Origin: Datura wrightii
Taxonomy: Eukaryota; Streptophyta; Magnoliopsida; Solanales; Solanaceae
Direction of reading: 5' to 3'
Assembly: GCA_035772735.1 (NCBI GenBank)
Contig: JASDFA010000001.1
Coordinates: forward strand, 89,305,501 to 89,369,500
Length of the DNA: 64,000 nucleotides
Positions 21,044-33,343 of this stretch are shown here, piece after piece (the stretch's first letter is position 1; each line of letters opens with the position of its first letter). A program made the position numbers and the translations under genes. A model generated the notes under the pieces. It saw nothing but the letters and a program-made list of their open reading frames with translations, was not told the DNA's origin and searched no databases.

Positions 21044-23570
21044 ATGCCTCCTAGACGCGGTCACGGAAGGAGGGACAGAAATTCCAATAGACCTGCCCCA
21101 CCAGCACTGGAAGCTCCTCAAGATGATTCGGTTTCTACTGGAGAATTTAGAGCGGCCATTCAGTTATTGGCCCAAACCGTGACCAATCGGGTGAATCAGT
21201 AGATGGTACTGGTGAATGCAAACGGGTCTACAACAACGGCAAGGGTGTGGGACTTCACCTGTATGAACCCTCCATCATTCCAGTGATCTAAATTTTTGGA
21301 GGACCCCCAAGAGTTTGTAGATTAAGTCAGGAAGATTGCTCGTATTATGGGTGTCAGCTCCACCGAAAGTGCTGACCTGGCTGCCTACAAGCTTAAAGGG
21401 GTAGCCCAGGTTTGGTATGAGCAGTGGAACGAGGGGCGACCAGTGGAAGTAGGACTGGTGGAGTGGGAGGAGTTCCATACAGCTTTCCTGGATAGGTTTT
21501 TCCTCTGGGAGGTGAGAGAGGCTAACATGGCAGAGTTTATGAACCTGCGACATGGCAACCGAATAGTGGAGGAGTATGTTTTAGATTTTACCAAGTTATC
21601 AAAGTATGCTCCAGAGATGGTAGCCGAGCCAAGGGCTCGCATGCTGAAGTTGTTTAATGGAGTATCCAATCTGGTCCTCAAGGAGTGCAGGACCACGATG
21701 TTTATTGAGGACATGGACCTCTCTAGCCTAGTTATTTAAGACTAACAGATTGAGGTCGAGAAGTTGAGAGATATGGAGCGTAAGAACTAGTGGAAAAGAA
21801 CTAGTCACTCAGATTTTGGCCACCAGAGATCTAGCGGTGATAGCCGCTCATAGCAACAACAACAGCAACAACAACAACAGAGAGCCCTAGTACCTAGTTC
21901 AGCCAACGCCCGACCTTTCTATCCTATAAGGATCGGAGGGGTGGGTCATCTGGCACTCAGTCCTAGGCTCACAGTACTTGGAACAGGTATCCAGTTTGCC
22001 CTAAGTGTGGGAGAAATCAGCCGGGAGAATGCCTTCAAGGACGAGAGGGTTGTTTTGGGTATGGACAGCTTGGACATAGGCTCAGGGAATGCCCGTCAGT
22101 AGCGCGAAGGAGATAACAATCTACCACATTATCAGCACCAGTAGGCCGACCAGCCCAATAGGCCAACATCTTAGGTACAGATGGCGCTCAGCGCCAGAAC
22201 CGTTTCTATGCTCTCTCTCTTCTCATTAGGATCAAGAAAGCTCATTTGACGTAGTTACTGGTATGTTACGTCACTTCCACCTAGGTGTGTATGCCCTCCT
22301 AGATCTAGGAGCCACTCTTTCGTTCGTGACACCCTATATAGCAGTCCAGTTAAACATCAGTCTAGAGGTCCTCTCAGAACCAGTCTCAGTTTCCACCCCA
22401 ATTAGTGAATTAGTTAGAGCCAATCGGGTGTATAGAAACTGCCAAGTCTCAGTCCTGATTAAAGTCATTCTGGCTGATCTCATAGAGTTATACATGGTCG
22501 ACTTTGACCATATTCTCGGCATGGATTAGTTACACTCCTACTATGCCTTAGTTGACTGCAGAACTAGAGTTGTCAAGTTTTAGTTTCCAAATGAACCAGT
22601 TAGAATGGTCGGGTAGCAGCTCAGCTCCTAAGGGTAGGTTTATTTCCTTCCTTAATGCCCAAAAACTCATTTCCAAAGGATTTATATATCATCTGGTTTG
22701 GGTCAAAGATTCCAACTCTGAGACCCCAGCCATTCAATCAGTTCCAGTTGTTAGTGAGTTCCCAGATGTATTTCCTGAAGATCTTCCTAGAGTTCCCCTT
22801 GATCGGGAAATAGACTTCGGAATAAATCTCCTCCCAAAAATTCAGCCCATCTCCATCCCTCCTTACAGAATGTCTCCAGCTGAGCTTAAGTAGCTGAAGG
22901 ATTAGTTAAAGGATCTTCTTGATAAGGGTTTTATCAGACCAAGCATCTCTTCCAAGGGTGCTCCAATACTATTCGTGCGTAGAAAGGACGGTACCGTCAG
23001 AATGTGCATTGATTGCCGCCAGCTGAACAAGGTCACAGTTAAGAACAAGTACCCTCTGCCTAGAATTGACAATCTGTTTGACCAACTTCATGGAGCCAGT
23101 TGTTTCTCAAAAATCGACCTCAAGTTAGGGTACCATCAGTTAAGGGTTAGGGAGAGTGACATATCAAAAACAACATTCATAATTGGATATGATCAGTACG
23201 AGTTTGAGATGATGTCCTTTGGGTTAACGAACACCCCAACAACCTTTATGGATTTGATGAATAGGTTTCAAGTCATACCTAGATATGTTCATCATTATAT
23301 TTATCGACTACATTCTAGTGTACTCCCGAAATGACGAAGAGCATGCCAATCACCTAAGGATAGTATTACAGACCTCAGAGATCGCCAGTTATTCACCAAG
23401 TTCAGCAACTGTGAATTTTGATTGAAGTCTGTGACTTTCTTGGGTCATGTGGTCTCAGGTGAAGGGATACAAGTAGATCCTCAAAATATAGCAGCAGTGA
23501 AGGATTTGCCCAGACCTACCTCTCCTACAAAGATCAGGAGTTTCCTGGGCTTAGCAGGTTATTACCGATG
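21044..23570 (+). pseudogene. Family A copy 2: first gag-protease-RT segment (truncated)
   Basis: Gag starts MPPRRGHGRRDR at 21044. The capsid (Retrotrans_gag-type) region is clear at 21347-21730 (VWYEQWNEG...FMNLRHGNR). A Gln-rich CAA/CAG tract is at 21850-21882 and zinc-knuckle remains (CPKCGRN) at about 21995. Protease LLDLGATLSFV is at about 22290, the linker at 22552-22893 and RT from 22900. Stops include TAG at 21200 and TAA in VD*VRK near 21324. The RT stops at GYYRWF at 23570, where gag sequence begins again. RNase H and integrase are absent from this segment. Numerous stops and frameshifts make it dead. Confidence 0.9.
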
Positions 23571-26010
23571 GTTTCTACCACAGAATTTAAAGTGTCCATT
23601 TAGTTATTGGTCAAAATCATGACCAATCAGGTGAATCAGTAGGTGGTACCGGTGAATGCGAATGGGTCTTTAGCAACGACAAGGGTGTGGGACTTCACCT
23701 GTATGAACCCTCCATCGTTCCAGTGATCTAAAGTTGGGGAGGACCCCAAAGAGTTTGTAGATTAAGTCAGGAAGATTTCCCATATTATGGGTGTCAGCTC
23801 CTCCGAAAGTGTTGACTTGGATGCCTACAAGCTTAAAGGGGTAGCCCAAGTTTGGTATGAGCAGTGGAAGGAGGGGCGGCCAATGGAAGCAGGACCGATG
23901 AAGTGGAAAGAGTTCCACACAGCTTTCCTGGATAGGTTTTTCCCTGGGAGCTGAGGGAGGCTAAGATGGCAGAGTTTATGAACCTACGACAAGGCAACCG
24001 GACAATGGAGGAGTATGTCTTGGAGTTTACCAAGTTATAAAAGTATGCTCCAGATATGGTAGCCGAGCCAAGGGCTCGCATGCTGAAGTTCGTTAATGGA
24101 GTATCCAATCTGGTCCTCAGGGACTGCAGGACCGCGATGCTGATCAAGGACATGGACCTCTCTATCCTAACTATTTATGCCCAGCAAATTGAGACTGAGA
24201 AGTTGAGAGATATGGAGCATAAGAACAATCAGGCAAGAACCGGTCACCTAGATTTTGGACACCAGATATTTGGCGGAGGTAGCCACCCTTAGCAACAAAA
24301 GCAACAAGAACAACAGTAGAGAGCCCCAGCACCTAGTACAGCCAGCGCCCCGACCTTTCGATCCCGCTAGGATCGGAGGGGTGGGTCATCTAGCACTCAG
24401 TCCAAGGCTCACAGTACCTGGAATAGGTATTTAGTTTTCCCCAAGTGTTGGAGAAATCGCCTGGGAGAATGCCTTCAGGGACGAAAGGGCTATTTTTGGT
24501 GTGGATAGCTTTGACAAAGGCTCTGGGAATGCCCATCAGCAGGGTGAGGGACATCACAATCTACCACATCATCAACTCCAGCAGGCCGACCAGCTTAGTA
24601 GGCCAACACCTCAGGTATAGATGGCGGTCAGCGCCAGAACTGTTTCTATGCTCTCTCTCTTCTCGTCAGGATCAAGAAAGCTCACCTAACGTAGTTACTG
24701 GTATGTTACGTCTCTTCCACCTAGACGCGTATGCCCTCCTAGATCTAGGAGCCACTCTTTCGTTCATAACTCCCTAAATAGCACTCCAGTTCTACATCAG
24801 TCTAGAGGTCCTCTCAACACCACTCTCAGTCTCCACCCTAGTTGGCGAGTCAGTTAGGGCCAGTGGGGTGTATAGAAACTGCCCAATCTCAGTCCTGAAT
24901 AAAGTCATTCCAGCTAATCTCATAGAGCTAGACATGGTCGACTTTGACCTTATTCTAGGCATGGAGTGATTACACTCCTGCTATGCCTCAGTTGACTGCA
25001 GAACTAGAGTTGTCAAGTTTCAATTTTCGAATGAACAAGTGTTAGAATGGTCGGGCAGCAGCTCGGCTCATAAGGGTATGTTTATTTACTTCCTTAAGGC
25101 CCAAAAACTCATTTCCAAAGGATTTCCATATCATCTGGTTTGGGTCGAAGATTCAAACTCTTAGACCGTAGCCATTCAATCAGTTCCAATTGTTAGCGAG
25201 TTTTCAGATTTATTTATTGAAGATCTTCCTAGAGTTTGCCCAAAACGAGAAATAGACTTCGGAATAAATCTCCTTCCAGTCACTCAGCCCATCTCCATCC
25301 CTCCTTATAGAATGGCTCCAACTGAGCTTAAGGAGTTGAAGGAGCAGTTAAAGGATATTCTTGATAAGAGTTTTATCAGACCCAGCATCTCTCCCTTGGG
25401 TGCTCAAATACTATTCGTGTGTAAAAAGGACAGTACCCTCAGAATATGCATAGATTACCGCCAGCTGAACAAGGTCATAGTTAAGAACAAGTACCCTCTG
25501 CCTAGAATTGATGATCTGTTTAACCAACTTTAGAGAGCCAGTAGTTTCTCAAAAATTGACCTCAAGTCAGAGTACCATTATTTAAGGGTTAGGGAGAGTG
25601 ACATACCGAAAACAACATTCAAAACTCGGTATGGTCAGTACGAGTTTGTGGTGATGTCCTTTGGGTTAACGAATGTCCCGGTAGCCTTCATGGATTTGAT
25701 GAATAAGGTTTTTAAGCCGTACCTAGATATGTTCGTCATTGCATTTATCGACGACATTCTGCTGTACTCCATAAATGAGGAAGAGCATGCCAATAACCTA
25801 AGTTTTGCATTACAGACCCTTAGAGACCGGCAGTTATTCGCCAAGTTCGGCAAGTGTGAATTCTGGTTGAAGTCTGTGAATTTCTTGGGTCATGTGGTCT
25901 CAGGTGAGGGGATACAAATAGATCCTCATAAAATAGCAGTAGTAAAGGATTGGCCCAGACATACCTCTCCTATCGAGATAAGGAATTTCCCAAGCTTAGC
26001 AGGTTAGTAT
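21044..26010 (+). repeat. Direct duplication of gag-protease-RT in family A copy 2
   Basis: The segment from 21131 is repeated from 23571, offset 2,440 bp. At the junction RT sequence ending CGATGG runs into gag sequence GTTTCTAC, sharing GGTTT with the RT sequence expected there. The two copies differ at roughly one base in ten in the capsid part by eye. Confidence 0.9.
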
Positions 26011-28078
26011 CGACGGTTTGTGGAAGGTTTCTCCTCCATAGCATCCTCTCTGACAAAGTTAACCCAGAAAAAGGTGAAATTTCAGTGGTCGGATGAGTGT
26101 GAGAAGAGTTTTCAGGAGTTGAAGACTCGACTCATTACCGCTCCAGTCTTGACCCTACCAGAAGGAACATATGGGTTTGTTGTATATTGTGATGCCTCCA
26201 GAGTTGGACTTGGTTGCGTTCTGAGAAGAATTATCCAACTCATGACTTGGAGTTAGCAGCGGTGGTGTTTGCGTTGAAAATATTGAGACACTACTTGTAC
26301 ATGGCTCACGTGGATGTGTTCACAAATCACAAGAGCCTTCAGTATGTGTTCAGCCAGAAGGACCTAAACCAGTGCCGAGACGATGGTTGGAACTGCTAAA
26401 GGATTATGAGATGAGTGTGTTGTATCACCTAGGTAAGGCCACGAATTATGACATTAGTGTGCTGTATCACCCAGGTAAGGCCAATGAGGTGGTTGATTCC
26501 CTAAGTAGAGTGTCTATGGGCAGTGTGGCTCATGTAGAAGAAGGTAAAAAGAAGTTAGCAAGGGATGTTCACAGACTAGCCCGGTTAGGGTTGCAGCTGG
26601 TAGACTCAGTTGAAGGTGGGGTAGTAGTGCAGAGTGGGTCGGATTCATCCTTGGTAGTTGAAGTTAAATCCAGACAAGATGAAGATCCAGTCCTACTTAA
26701 ACTTAAGGAAGCGATTCTCCAAAAAGAGATGGAAGCTTTCTCCCAAGGGGAAAATGGTGTGCTCCGTTACCAGGGCAGGTTGTGTGTACCAGATGTTGGA
26801 AAGTTGAGACATCAGATACTAGCAGGGGCACATAGCTCGAGATACTCCATTCACCCTTGTAATACTAAAATGTATCACGACTTGCGGGATATTTACTAGT
26901 GGAAGGACATGAAAAGGGATATCATTGAATTTGTCTGCCAACATGTCAAGGTAGAACACTAGAGACCCGGAGGAATGACTCAAGATATTAGTATACCCAC
27001 ATGGAAGTGGGAATAATTATATATGGACTTCATTACGGGTCTACACCAAACTCGACGACAACTTGACACAATCTGGGTGGTAGTAGATCAGATCACCAAG
27101 TCAGCTCACTTCCTCCTAGTCAAAACCATAGACTCAGCTAAGGACTATGCCAAACTTTACATTCAGGAGTTAGTCAGAGTTTATGGCATGCCCTTGTCAA
27201 TCATTTCAAACAGAGGAGCATAGTTCACCTCACACTTTTGGAAGTCCTTTCAAAAGGGACTAGGCACTAAGGTCAAACTCAGTACTGCTTTTCATCCGCA
27301 GATCGATGGGCAAGCTGAGCGGACCTTTCAGACCCTGGAAGATATGCTAAGAGTGTGCGTGATTGATTTTAAGGGTATTGGGATGACCATTTGCCTCTTA
27401 TTGAGTTTGCGTACAACAACAGCTTCCATTCCAGCATCCAAATGGCCCCGTTTGAAGCATAATATTGTAGAAGGAGTAAATCTCCTGTAGGGTGGATTGA
27501 AGTCGGTGAAGCTACCTTGATAGGGCAGACTCAGTTCAAAAGGCAATGCAGAGAGTTCAGCTTATCCGAGAAAGGTTGAAACAACTCAGAGCCATCAGAA
27601 ATCTTATGCCGATGTGTGAAGAAGAGAATTGGAGTTCACAGTTGATGACTAGGTATACCTGAAAATTTCGCCCATGAAAGGGGTGATGAGGTTTGTAAAG
27701 AAAGGGAAACTCAGTCCTAGGTATGTGGGACCTTATAGAATTTTGCGGCGTATCGGTAAGGTGGCTTACGACCTAGGGTTGCCTTAAGAACTAGCAACCG
27801 TACACCTAGTTTTTCATGTGTCACTTTTGAAGAAGTGCATTGGAGATACAACCTATGTGGTACCATTGGACAGTGTGAGAATCAAGGATAGTCCCACATA
27901 TGAGGAGGTACTAGTCCAGATCCTTGACCTTCAGGTTCGTAAGTTGAGGAATAAGGAAATAGCTTCAGTCAAGGTCGTATGGAAAAATCTGCAGGTTGAA
28001 GGAGCTACGTGGGAGGTCGAAGCATACATGATGGCCAAATACCCGCACTTGTTCTCTACCAACTCTGTTTTAGCTTGA
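23571..28078 (+). pseudogene. Family A copy 2: second gag plus complete-order pol
   Basis: It restarts inside gag, at the equivalent of 21131, with GTTTCTAC shared at the junction. Capsid is at 23790-24170, the Gln-rich tract near 24290, protease at about 24706-24970, RT with FIDDILLYS at 25648-26007, RNase H at 26150-26500 including the 42-bp duplication (26405-26488), integrase at 26755-27500, GPY/F near 27730, and a chromodomain-like tail at about 27950-28060 ending YPHLF. Stops include TAG at 26897 (Trp position), 27221 (Gln) and 27650 (Trp). The last two are also present in the copy at 1-3071. Close similarity to that copy indicates a very recent common source. Confidence 0.9.
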
Positions 28079-28308
28079 AATGTAAATTTTTCTTTGAGAC
28101 TGGATCTAGTTGTTGAATTCTATTCATGTGTATATGTTTTCTTTTCGACTTTCGATGTGTATATGAAAGAAAAGTCAGTATTGTTATGTTTTCTGAAATG
28201 GAGTTAGTCATTTTTGTAGTTTTGTAGTTAAATGACCAGTATTTGGAAATTTTGATTGCTATTTTTTCTGGTTCCTGTATGTTTTCTAACATTCGAGGAT
28301 GAATGTTT

Positions 28309-28323
28309 CCAAGGGGGAGATAT
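28309..28323 (+). promoter_or_regulatory. Polypurine tract, family A copy 2
   Basis: CCAAGGGGGAGATAT precedes the LTR start TGTAATGCC at 28324. Confidence 0.88.
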
Positions 28324-28811
28324 TGTAATGCCCCGGAGGCTCAAATCAATATCTAGGACATAATCAGAAAATCTGGAAAAAACTGCAGAAATGTTGCAGA
28401 ACGACCCACCTAACGAGTCATTAAGTGACCCAATGACTCGTTAGGTCAACCGTGAGAAGGAGTTCTAAGAATAGTCAGTGTTCCCAATTGGCGATCTCAT
28501 GAGTCATGGTTAGGTCCCATGACTCGTTATGTCACTCGTTGTTAGACCGGAATCCAGAAGCTTGAGAAGTTGGCAGTGTACTTGACGGGTGGTCACCACG
28601 AGTCGTCGTCAGTAGGAACAAATCGTCAGGTCTTCCATTACCAGTTCCTTCGAGTTGTTAGGCAGTGTACCTAATAAGTGGGGGCAACAAGTCGTGGTCC
28701 CTAGTAATGAATCGTTATATCCCATGTTTCCAGCCCCAGTAAATTTTTAACTAGTGTTCCTGACGAGGGTCATAATGAGTCATCGTCAATGACGATGACT
28801 CGTTAGGTGAC
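28324..28811 (+). repeat. Family A LTR 2, left part (interrupted by Athila)
   Basis: TGTAATGCCCCGGAGG start. It runs parallel to LTR 1 and LTR 3 with the ACGAGTCGT-type motif cluster and breaks off at GTTAGGTGAC. It resumes at 36676 with CCGTTACCAGCC, as in 18668-18680. Confidence 0.92.
28807..28811. repeat. Target site duplication GTGAC, left
   Basis: Its partner at 36671-36675 reads GTAAC, one transition different. Both abut TG...CA LTR ends of the Athila-type element. Confidence 0.85.
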
Positions 28812-30124
28812 TGATGTGTTGTGGATTTACAACACTATGACGCACTAAACTAACAAAATAGCATAGGAGACTGATTCTCAGTTTGAGAGGATCCTACGAC
28901 CCATGAAATAAAGGTACGAGTCGTACCATACTGTTCGTGGTGAAGTTCAAAAAATGTTCAAAAATAGCAGCATCAAGCCATGGGTGCAATGTACTAGTCA
29001 TAGGATATAGGTACAAATCGTACCTTGGCCCAACACTTAGCCAAAATTCAGCCAACACTTCAAGCCATGAGTCGAGGCCATGATTCGAGAGAAGCCCCTA
29101 TGATTCGTAGGAGGACCCATGATGAGCTCGACGACAGATATGGAATGTAGTCCTGTTAGTTTAGGAAAAGGATTCTTGTGTCTCTATAAATATGTTTTAT
29201 ATTTTCTTTTTCATAGAGGACGACGAATAGACTTAATTTTAGTAGGAAAACATTGTAGTAAGCGATTTTACATCATTGAAAGAGAGAATTGAGTTGGCTC
29301 AACCTTGTGCTCAACCTTTTCTTGAACTCATATTGCTCTTGCTACTTGTTATTCAAGATTTTGCAGATTAATTAACGGAATCATTTTTTCTCAATCATCT
29401 TTATAAGTATTGTTTTATGTCTTCAATCATGAACACAATTCACAACCTTGCAACTCCGAGAGGCTGAAACCTCCATAATTAGGGTTGTAGGAACCATGGC
29501 GGATTAACAAGCTAATACTAATTACTTATATTGTAGTCTCTTCATCTTTAATGATTCTTAGTGGTGCGCAACATTAGGAAGTGCCCGAATTCTTTACTTG
29601 CTTTGGTCGAAGAGGTAGAGATTAGGAAAAAAGAATTAAATCAGAGCCTTGATCTTGATGATCATTGTATTAACTTGAGTTGTGGTCGCAGGATAGTCAT
29701 ATCTGGAACTTAGTGATAACGGTTAGTTTGAAAAAGTCATGAGACTTGGTCGAGTATTTGAGGATAGTCATTCAATAGGGATTGGTCGTTCGTTTGAATG
29801 AACCTAAGTTATCAGTTCTTTAAGTAAGTATTGGTAAAGATCACGAGTGTATACCCAAAGATATTATGAACCCATGGGGAACACAAACCCTAGTTATCCT
29901 TTAATTATTCATTTGCAAATAAAATACTGACTGCTGTTTATTTTGGTTATTGATTTTTATTAGAATTCCCCTTATTGTGAAGTAACTATCATACAAGTTC
30001 ATCTACCGGCTATAATCTAGATCTTCCATATTCCCTATGGGATCAACCCCAACCTCTAAGTTGGGTTCTCTATTGACAACGTCCGCTTCATTCTTCAGTT
30101 GGAAGTGTGGTTTGAGCATTATCA
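28812..30124 (+). repeat. Athila 5' LTR (1,313 bp)
   Basis: It starts TGATGTG and ends TTATCA. A 7-bp perfect hairpin (GTGTTGT/ACAACAC) lies at its start (28816-28835). It contains several TACGAGTCGTA-like motifs and a TATA box. It is shorter than the 3' LTR by a deletion near 28860. Confidence 0.9.
29184..29192 (+). promoter_or_regulatory. TATA box in Athila 5' LTR
   Basis: CTATAAATA in the context TGTCTCTATAAATATG. It is identical in the 3' LTR at 35705-35713, which supports it as the LTR promoter. Confidence 0.75.
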
Positions 30125-30129
30125 AAAAC

Positions 30130-30146
30130 TGGCGCCATTGTCGGGG
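30130..30146 (+). promoter_or_regulatory. Primer binding site of Athila/Tat type
   Basis: TGGCGCCATTGTCGGGG lies five bases after the LTR end. This form (TGGCGCC-TTG-CGGGG) is typical of Athila/Tat elements and differs from the Met-tRNA site used by the chromoviruses here. Confidence 0.88.
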
Positions 30147-30279
30147 AATATGGATAAGACTAGGTTAATGGCTTGTATTTGACTTATCCATAGTTACTTA
30201 ACTTTTTTTCCTTTGTTTTTCTTTTGTGACTACCTCAGGTTTTTATCTAGGGATAAACCCTCCACTCAAACACTCAAAG

Positions 30280-33200
30280 ATGGAACTTGATCAGCTGCCA
30301 ACCTTAGTGGAAGGAATTGTGACTACTAATACTTTGGCAGCTGTGATAATGAATTATTGAGATAATGGGAGCCCAAAATACACAAAGACGGTTAATTCCT
30401 TAAATGGGATAGGGTCATATAGCTTCAGCCCAAAGAAGCTAGACCTGGACTTAAAGAACCGTTCAACACCGCCGGCCAAACCATTTGTGGAGGTACCATC
30501 TATCCTTGAGTTGAAAGCACTACCTCCAAATCTCAAGTATGCATTCCTTGGAGAAAACAACACTTTGTCGGTTATAGTTGCAGCAACCTTATTCGATGAG
30601 TAGGTAGAAGTTGTGGTCAACATATTGAAAAGATACAAGAAGGCAATCGTATGGACCATAGCTGATATCATCGGAATCCTACCAAGCATATGCACCCATA
30701 AAATCCAGTTGGAACCAGATTCTAAGCCAAGCATAGAGCATCAACGCTGCCTGAACCCGCCCATGTAAGAAGTGGTAAAAAAGGAGATTATCATGTGGCT
30801 GGACGCTTGGGTAATATATCCCACAGCTGACAGTCAATGGGTAAGTCCTGTTCTGCGTACCAAAGAATGGAGAGATTATGGTGGTCCCCAATGCAAAGAA
30901 TGAGTTGATACCAACACGACTAGTCACAGGATTGCGTGTATGCATGGACTACAGGAAACTCAACCATTGCACTCAGAAGGATAACTTTCCAATGTCATTC
31001 CTGGATCAGATGCTTGATAGACTGGAAGGTAAAGGAAGGTACTACTTCCTTGATGGATATTTCTGTTACAATCAAATCACTATTTCTCCAGAAGACCAGG
31101 AGAAGACCACCTTTATTTGTCCATATTGGACCTTTGCTTTCAAGAAAATGTCCTTTGGATTGTGTAATGCTCCAGCCACCTTTCAGCATTGTATGATGTC
31201 CATATTTTAATACATGGTAGAGGACACCATCGAAGTATTTATGGATGATTTCTCAATTGTAGGTGAGTCATTAGAGTCCTGCCTTGAGCATCTGGACAAA
31301 GTGCCGAAAAGATGTGAGGAAACCAATCTGGTCCTAAACTGGGAAAAATGTCATTTCATGGTTAAAGAGGGCATAGTGTTGGTCCATAAAATCTCGGGAA
31401 AGGGGATCGAGGTGGACAAGGCGAAAATTGAAGTTATCTCAAGATTTCCACCTCCTAGTTCCATCAAAGGGGTCAGAATCTTTTTAGGGCATGCAGGGTT
31501 CTACTGGCGCTTAATCAAGGATTTTTCCAAAATCGCACAGCCATTGTGCAAACTATTGGAGAAAGAGGTAAAGTTCATATTCGTTGAGGAATGTCTAAAG
31601 GCTTTTGAATGCCTAAAATAAAAGCTCACCATTGCTCCTATCATCATAGCTCTAGATTGGTCTCTCCCCTTTGAGGTAATATGTGACGCTAGTGGTGTTA
31701 CTCTTGGTGCTGTTTTAGGTCAAAGAAGATCAAAAATCTTTCATCCAATCTATTATGCTAGAAAGACAGTCAATACATCCCAGAAAAATTATACAGAGTC
31801 ACAGAGGAGGAACTAATGGCAGTTGTCTTTGCATTTGAAAATTTTCGAGCATACCTTCTTGGAACCAAGGTGATCATTCACACAAACCATGCTGCATTGA
31901 GGTACCTGATGTCTAAAAAAGATACCAAACCCAAATTAATTCGGTGGGTACTCTTGCTCCAAGAATTTGAATTTGAAGTAAAAGATAGGAAGGGAACAGA
32001 GAACCAGGTGGCAGATCATTTATCTAGACTTGAGGCTGAAAGAAAGGAGCAGATGGAGGTTGAGATCAATGATGCATTCCAGAAGAGCAAGTATTAGTTG
32101 CATCACAGGACTTGATCCCTTGGTTTTCTGAGAGAGATAACTACTTGTTTAGCGACATAATGCCAACAGACATGACTCCTCACCAGAAGAAGTTCTTGTT
32201 TGATGTCCGATGGTATTACTGGGATGATCCATATTCATTTTGCATTTGCGCGGATGGGATAATTCGTAGTTGTGTCCCAAAAGTGGAGATGTTGAGCATT
32301 ATGAAGGAATGTCATTCATCTCCTGTAGGGGGCATCTTAGTGGCACCAGAACAACACATAAAATTTTGCAATGCGGGTATTACTGGCCAACTATTCGTCA
32401 AGATGCATATGACCTTGCCAAGTCGTGTGATCAGTGTCAAAGGCAAGGCAATATTACCCATAAACATGAGTTGCTATTAACCCCAATTTTGGAGGTAGAA
32501 CTATTTGATCTGTGGGGCATTGACTTCATGGGCCCATTCATTAGCTCATATGGGATGAAGTACATTCTGGTGGCTGTGGATTATGTATCAAAATGGGTGG
32601 AGGCTATTGCATTGCCAAACAATGAAGGCAAGAGTGTTACAACATTCCTTCGAAAGCATATCTTTTCCATGTTTTGCACTCCCAAAGCTATAATCAGCGA
32701 TGTTGGATCGCATTTCTGCAATCGACTCATCAAAACTTTATTGGAGAAATATGGTGTCAAGCACAAGGTAGCCACACCTTACCATCCTCAGTCGAGTGGG
32801 CAGGTAGAAGTTTCTAATAGGGAAATCAAGACCATTCTAGCCAAGACAGTAAATAAGAGCCTGATAGATTGGGCCAGGAAGCTTGATGATGCATGGTGGA
32901 CTTATCAGAAAACATATAAGACTCCCATTGTCTCATCACCTTACCAACTGGTTTATGGTAAAGCATGCCACTTACAAGTTGAACTAGAGCATAAGGCACT
33001 AAAGAAGCTAAATATGGATTGGAATGATGCTGGCAAGCTAAGATTGAACCAGCTCAATGAGTTGGATGAATTTCGACTTAAGGAGTATGAGAGTGAAGCC
33101 ATTTATAAAGAACAAATGCAGATATATCATGACAAAAAGATCACAAGAAGGGAGTTTAGCCCAGAAGACTTGGTATTGTTCTTTAACTCAAGACTCCGGC

Positions 33201-33343
33201 TGCACCCTTGGAAGTTGAAATCTAAATGGATGGGACCTTACAGAGTAGAGCAAGTGTCTCCATATGGTGCAGTGGAACTTGAGAACAAAGAAGGAAAAGG
33301 TTCAAATAAATGGTCAAAGAATAAAAGTGTATCTGGGAGATGA
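30280..33343 (+). pseudogene. Athila pol remnant (pre-RT, RT, RNase H, integrase)
   Basis: The pre-RT region is seen from about 30420 (KYAFLGENNTLSVI, then WTIADIIGI). RT runs at about 30878-31210 (MDYRKLNH...FGLCNAPATFQ) and 31214-31621 with FMDD and GHKIS-like motifs. RNase H ends QVADHLSRLE near 32030. The integrase zinc region has CHSSP and CDQCQRQG, with a frameshift at about 32330 between them. The core follows with Asp in WGIDFMGP, Asp in ISDVGSH and Glu in GQVEVSNRE. The C-terminus reaches 33343 with MGPYRVEQVSPYGAVEL. Stops occur at 31208 and 31619 and elsewhere. Gag and protease are missing. A short frame MELDQLPTLVEG at 30280 may be the start of a lost gag. Confidence 0.9.

Noticed and set aside
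21385..21714. Long antisense open frame opposite the Gag capsid, recurring at 23833-24153, 58202-58450, 60593-60841 and 62985-63368
   Set aside because: It mirrors the codon pattern of the sense gag strand and is present in every copy simply because the copies are related. It has no recognisable domain and the ends differ between copies.
30354..30945. Minus-strand frames of 126 and 88 residues over Athila pol
   Set aside because: They lie opposite clearly recognisable pol sequence (WTIADI, LDAWVIYP) and have no motif of their own.
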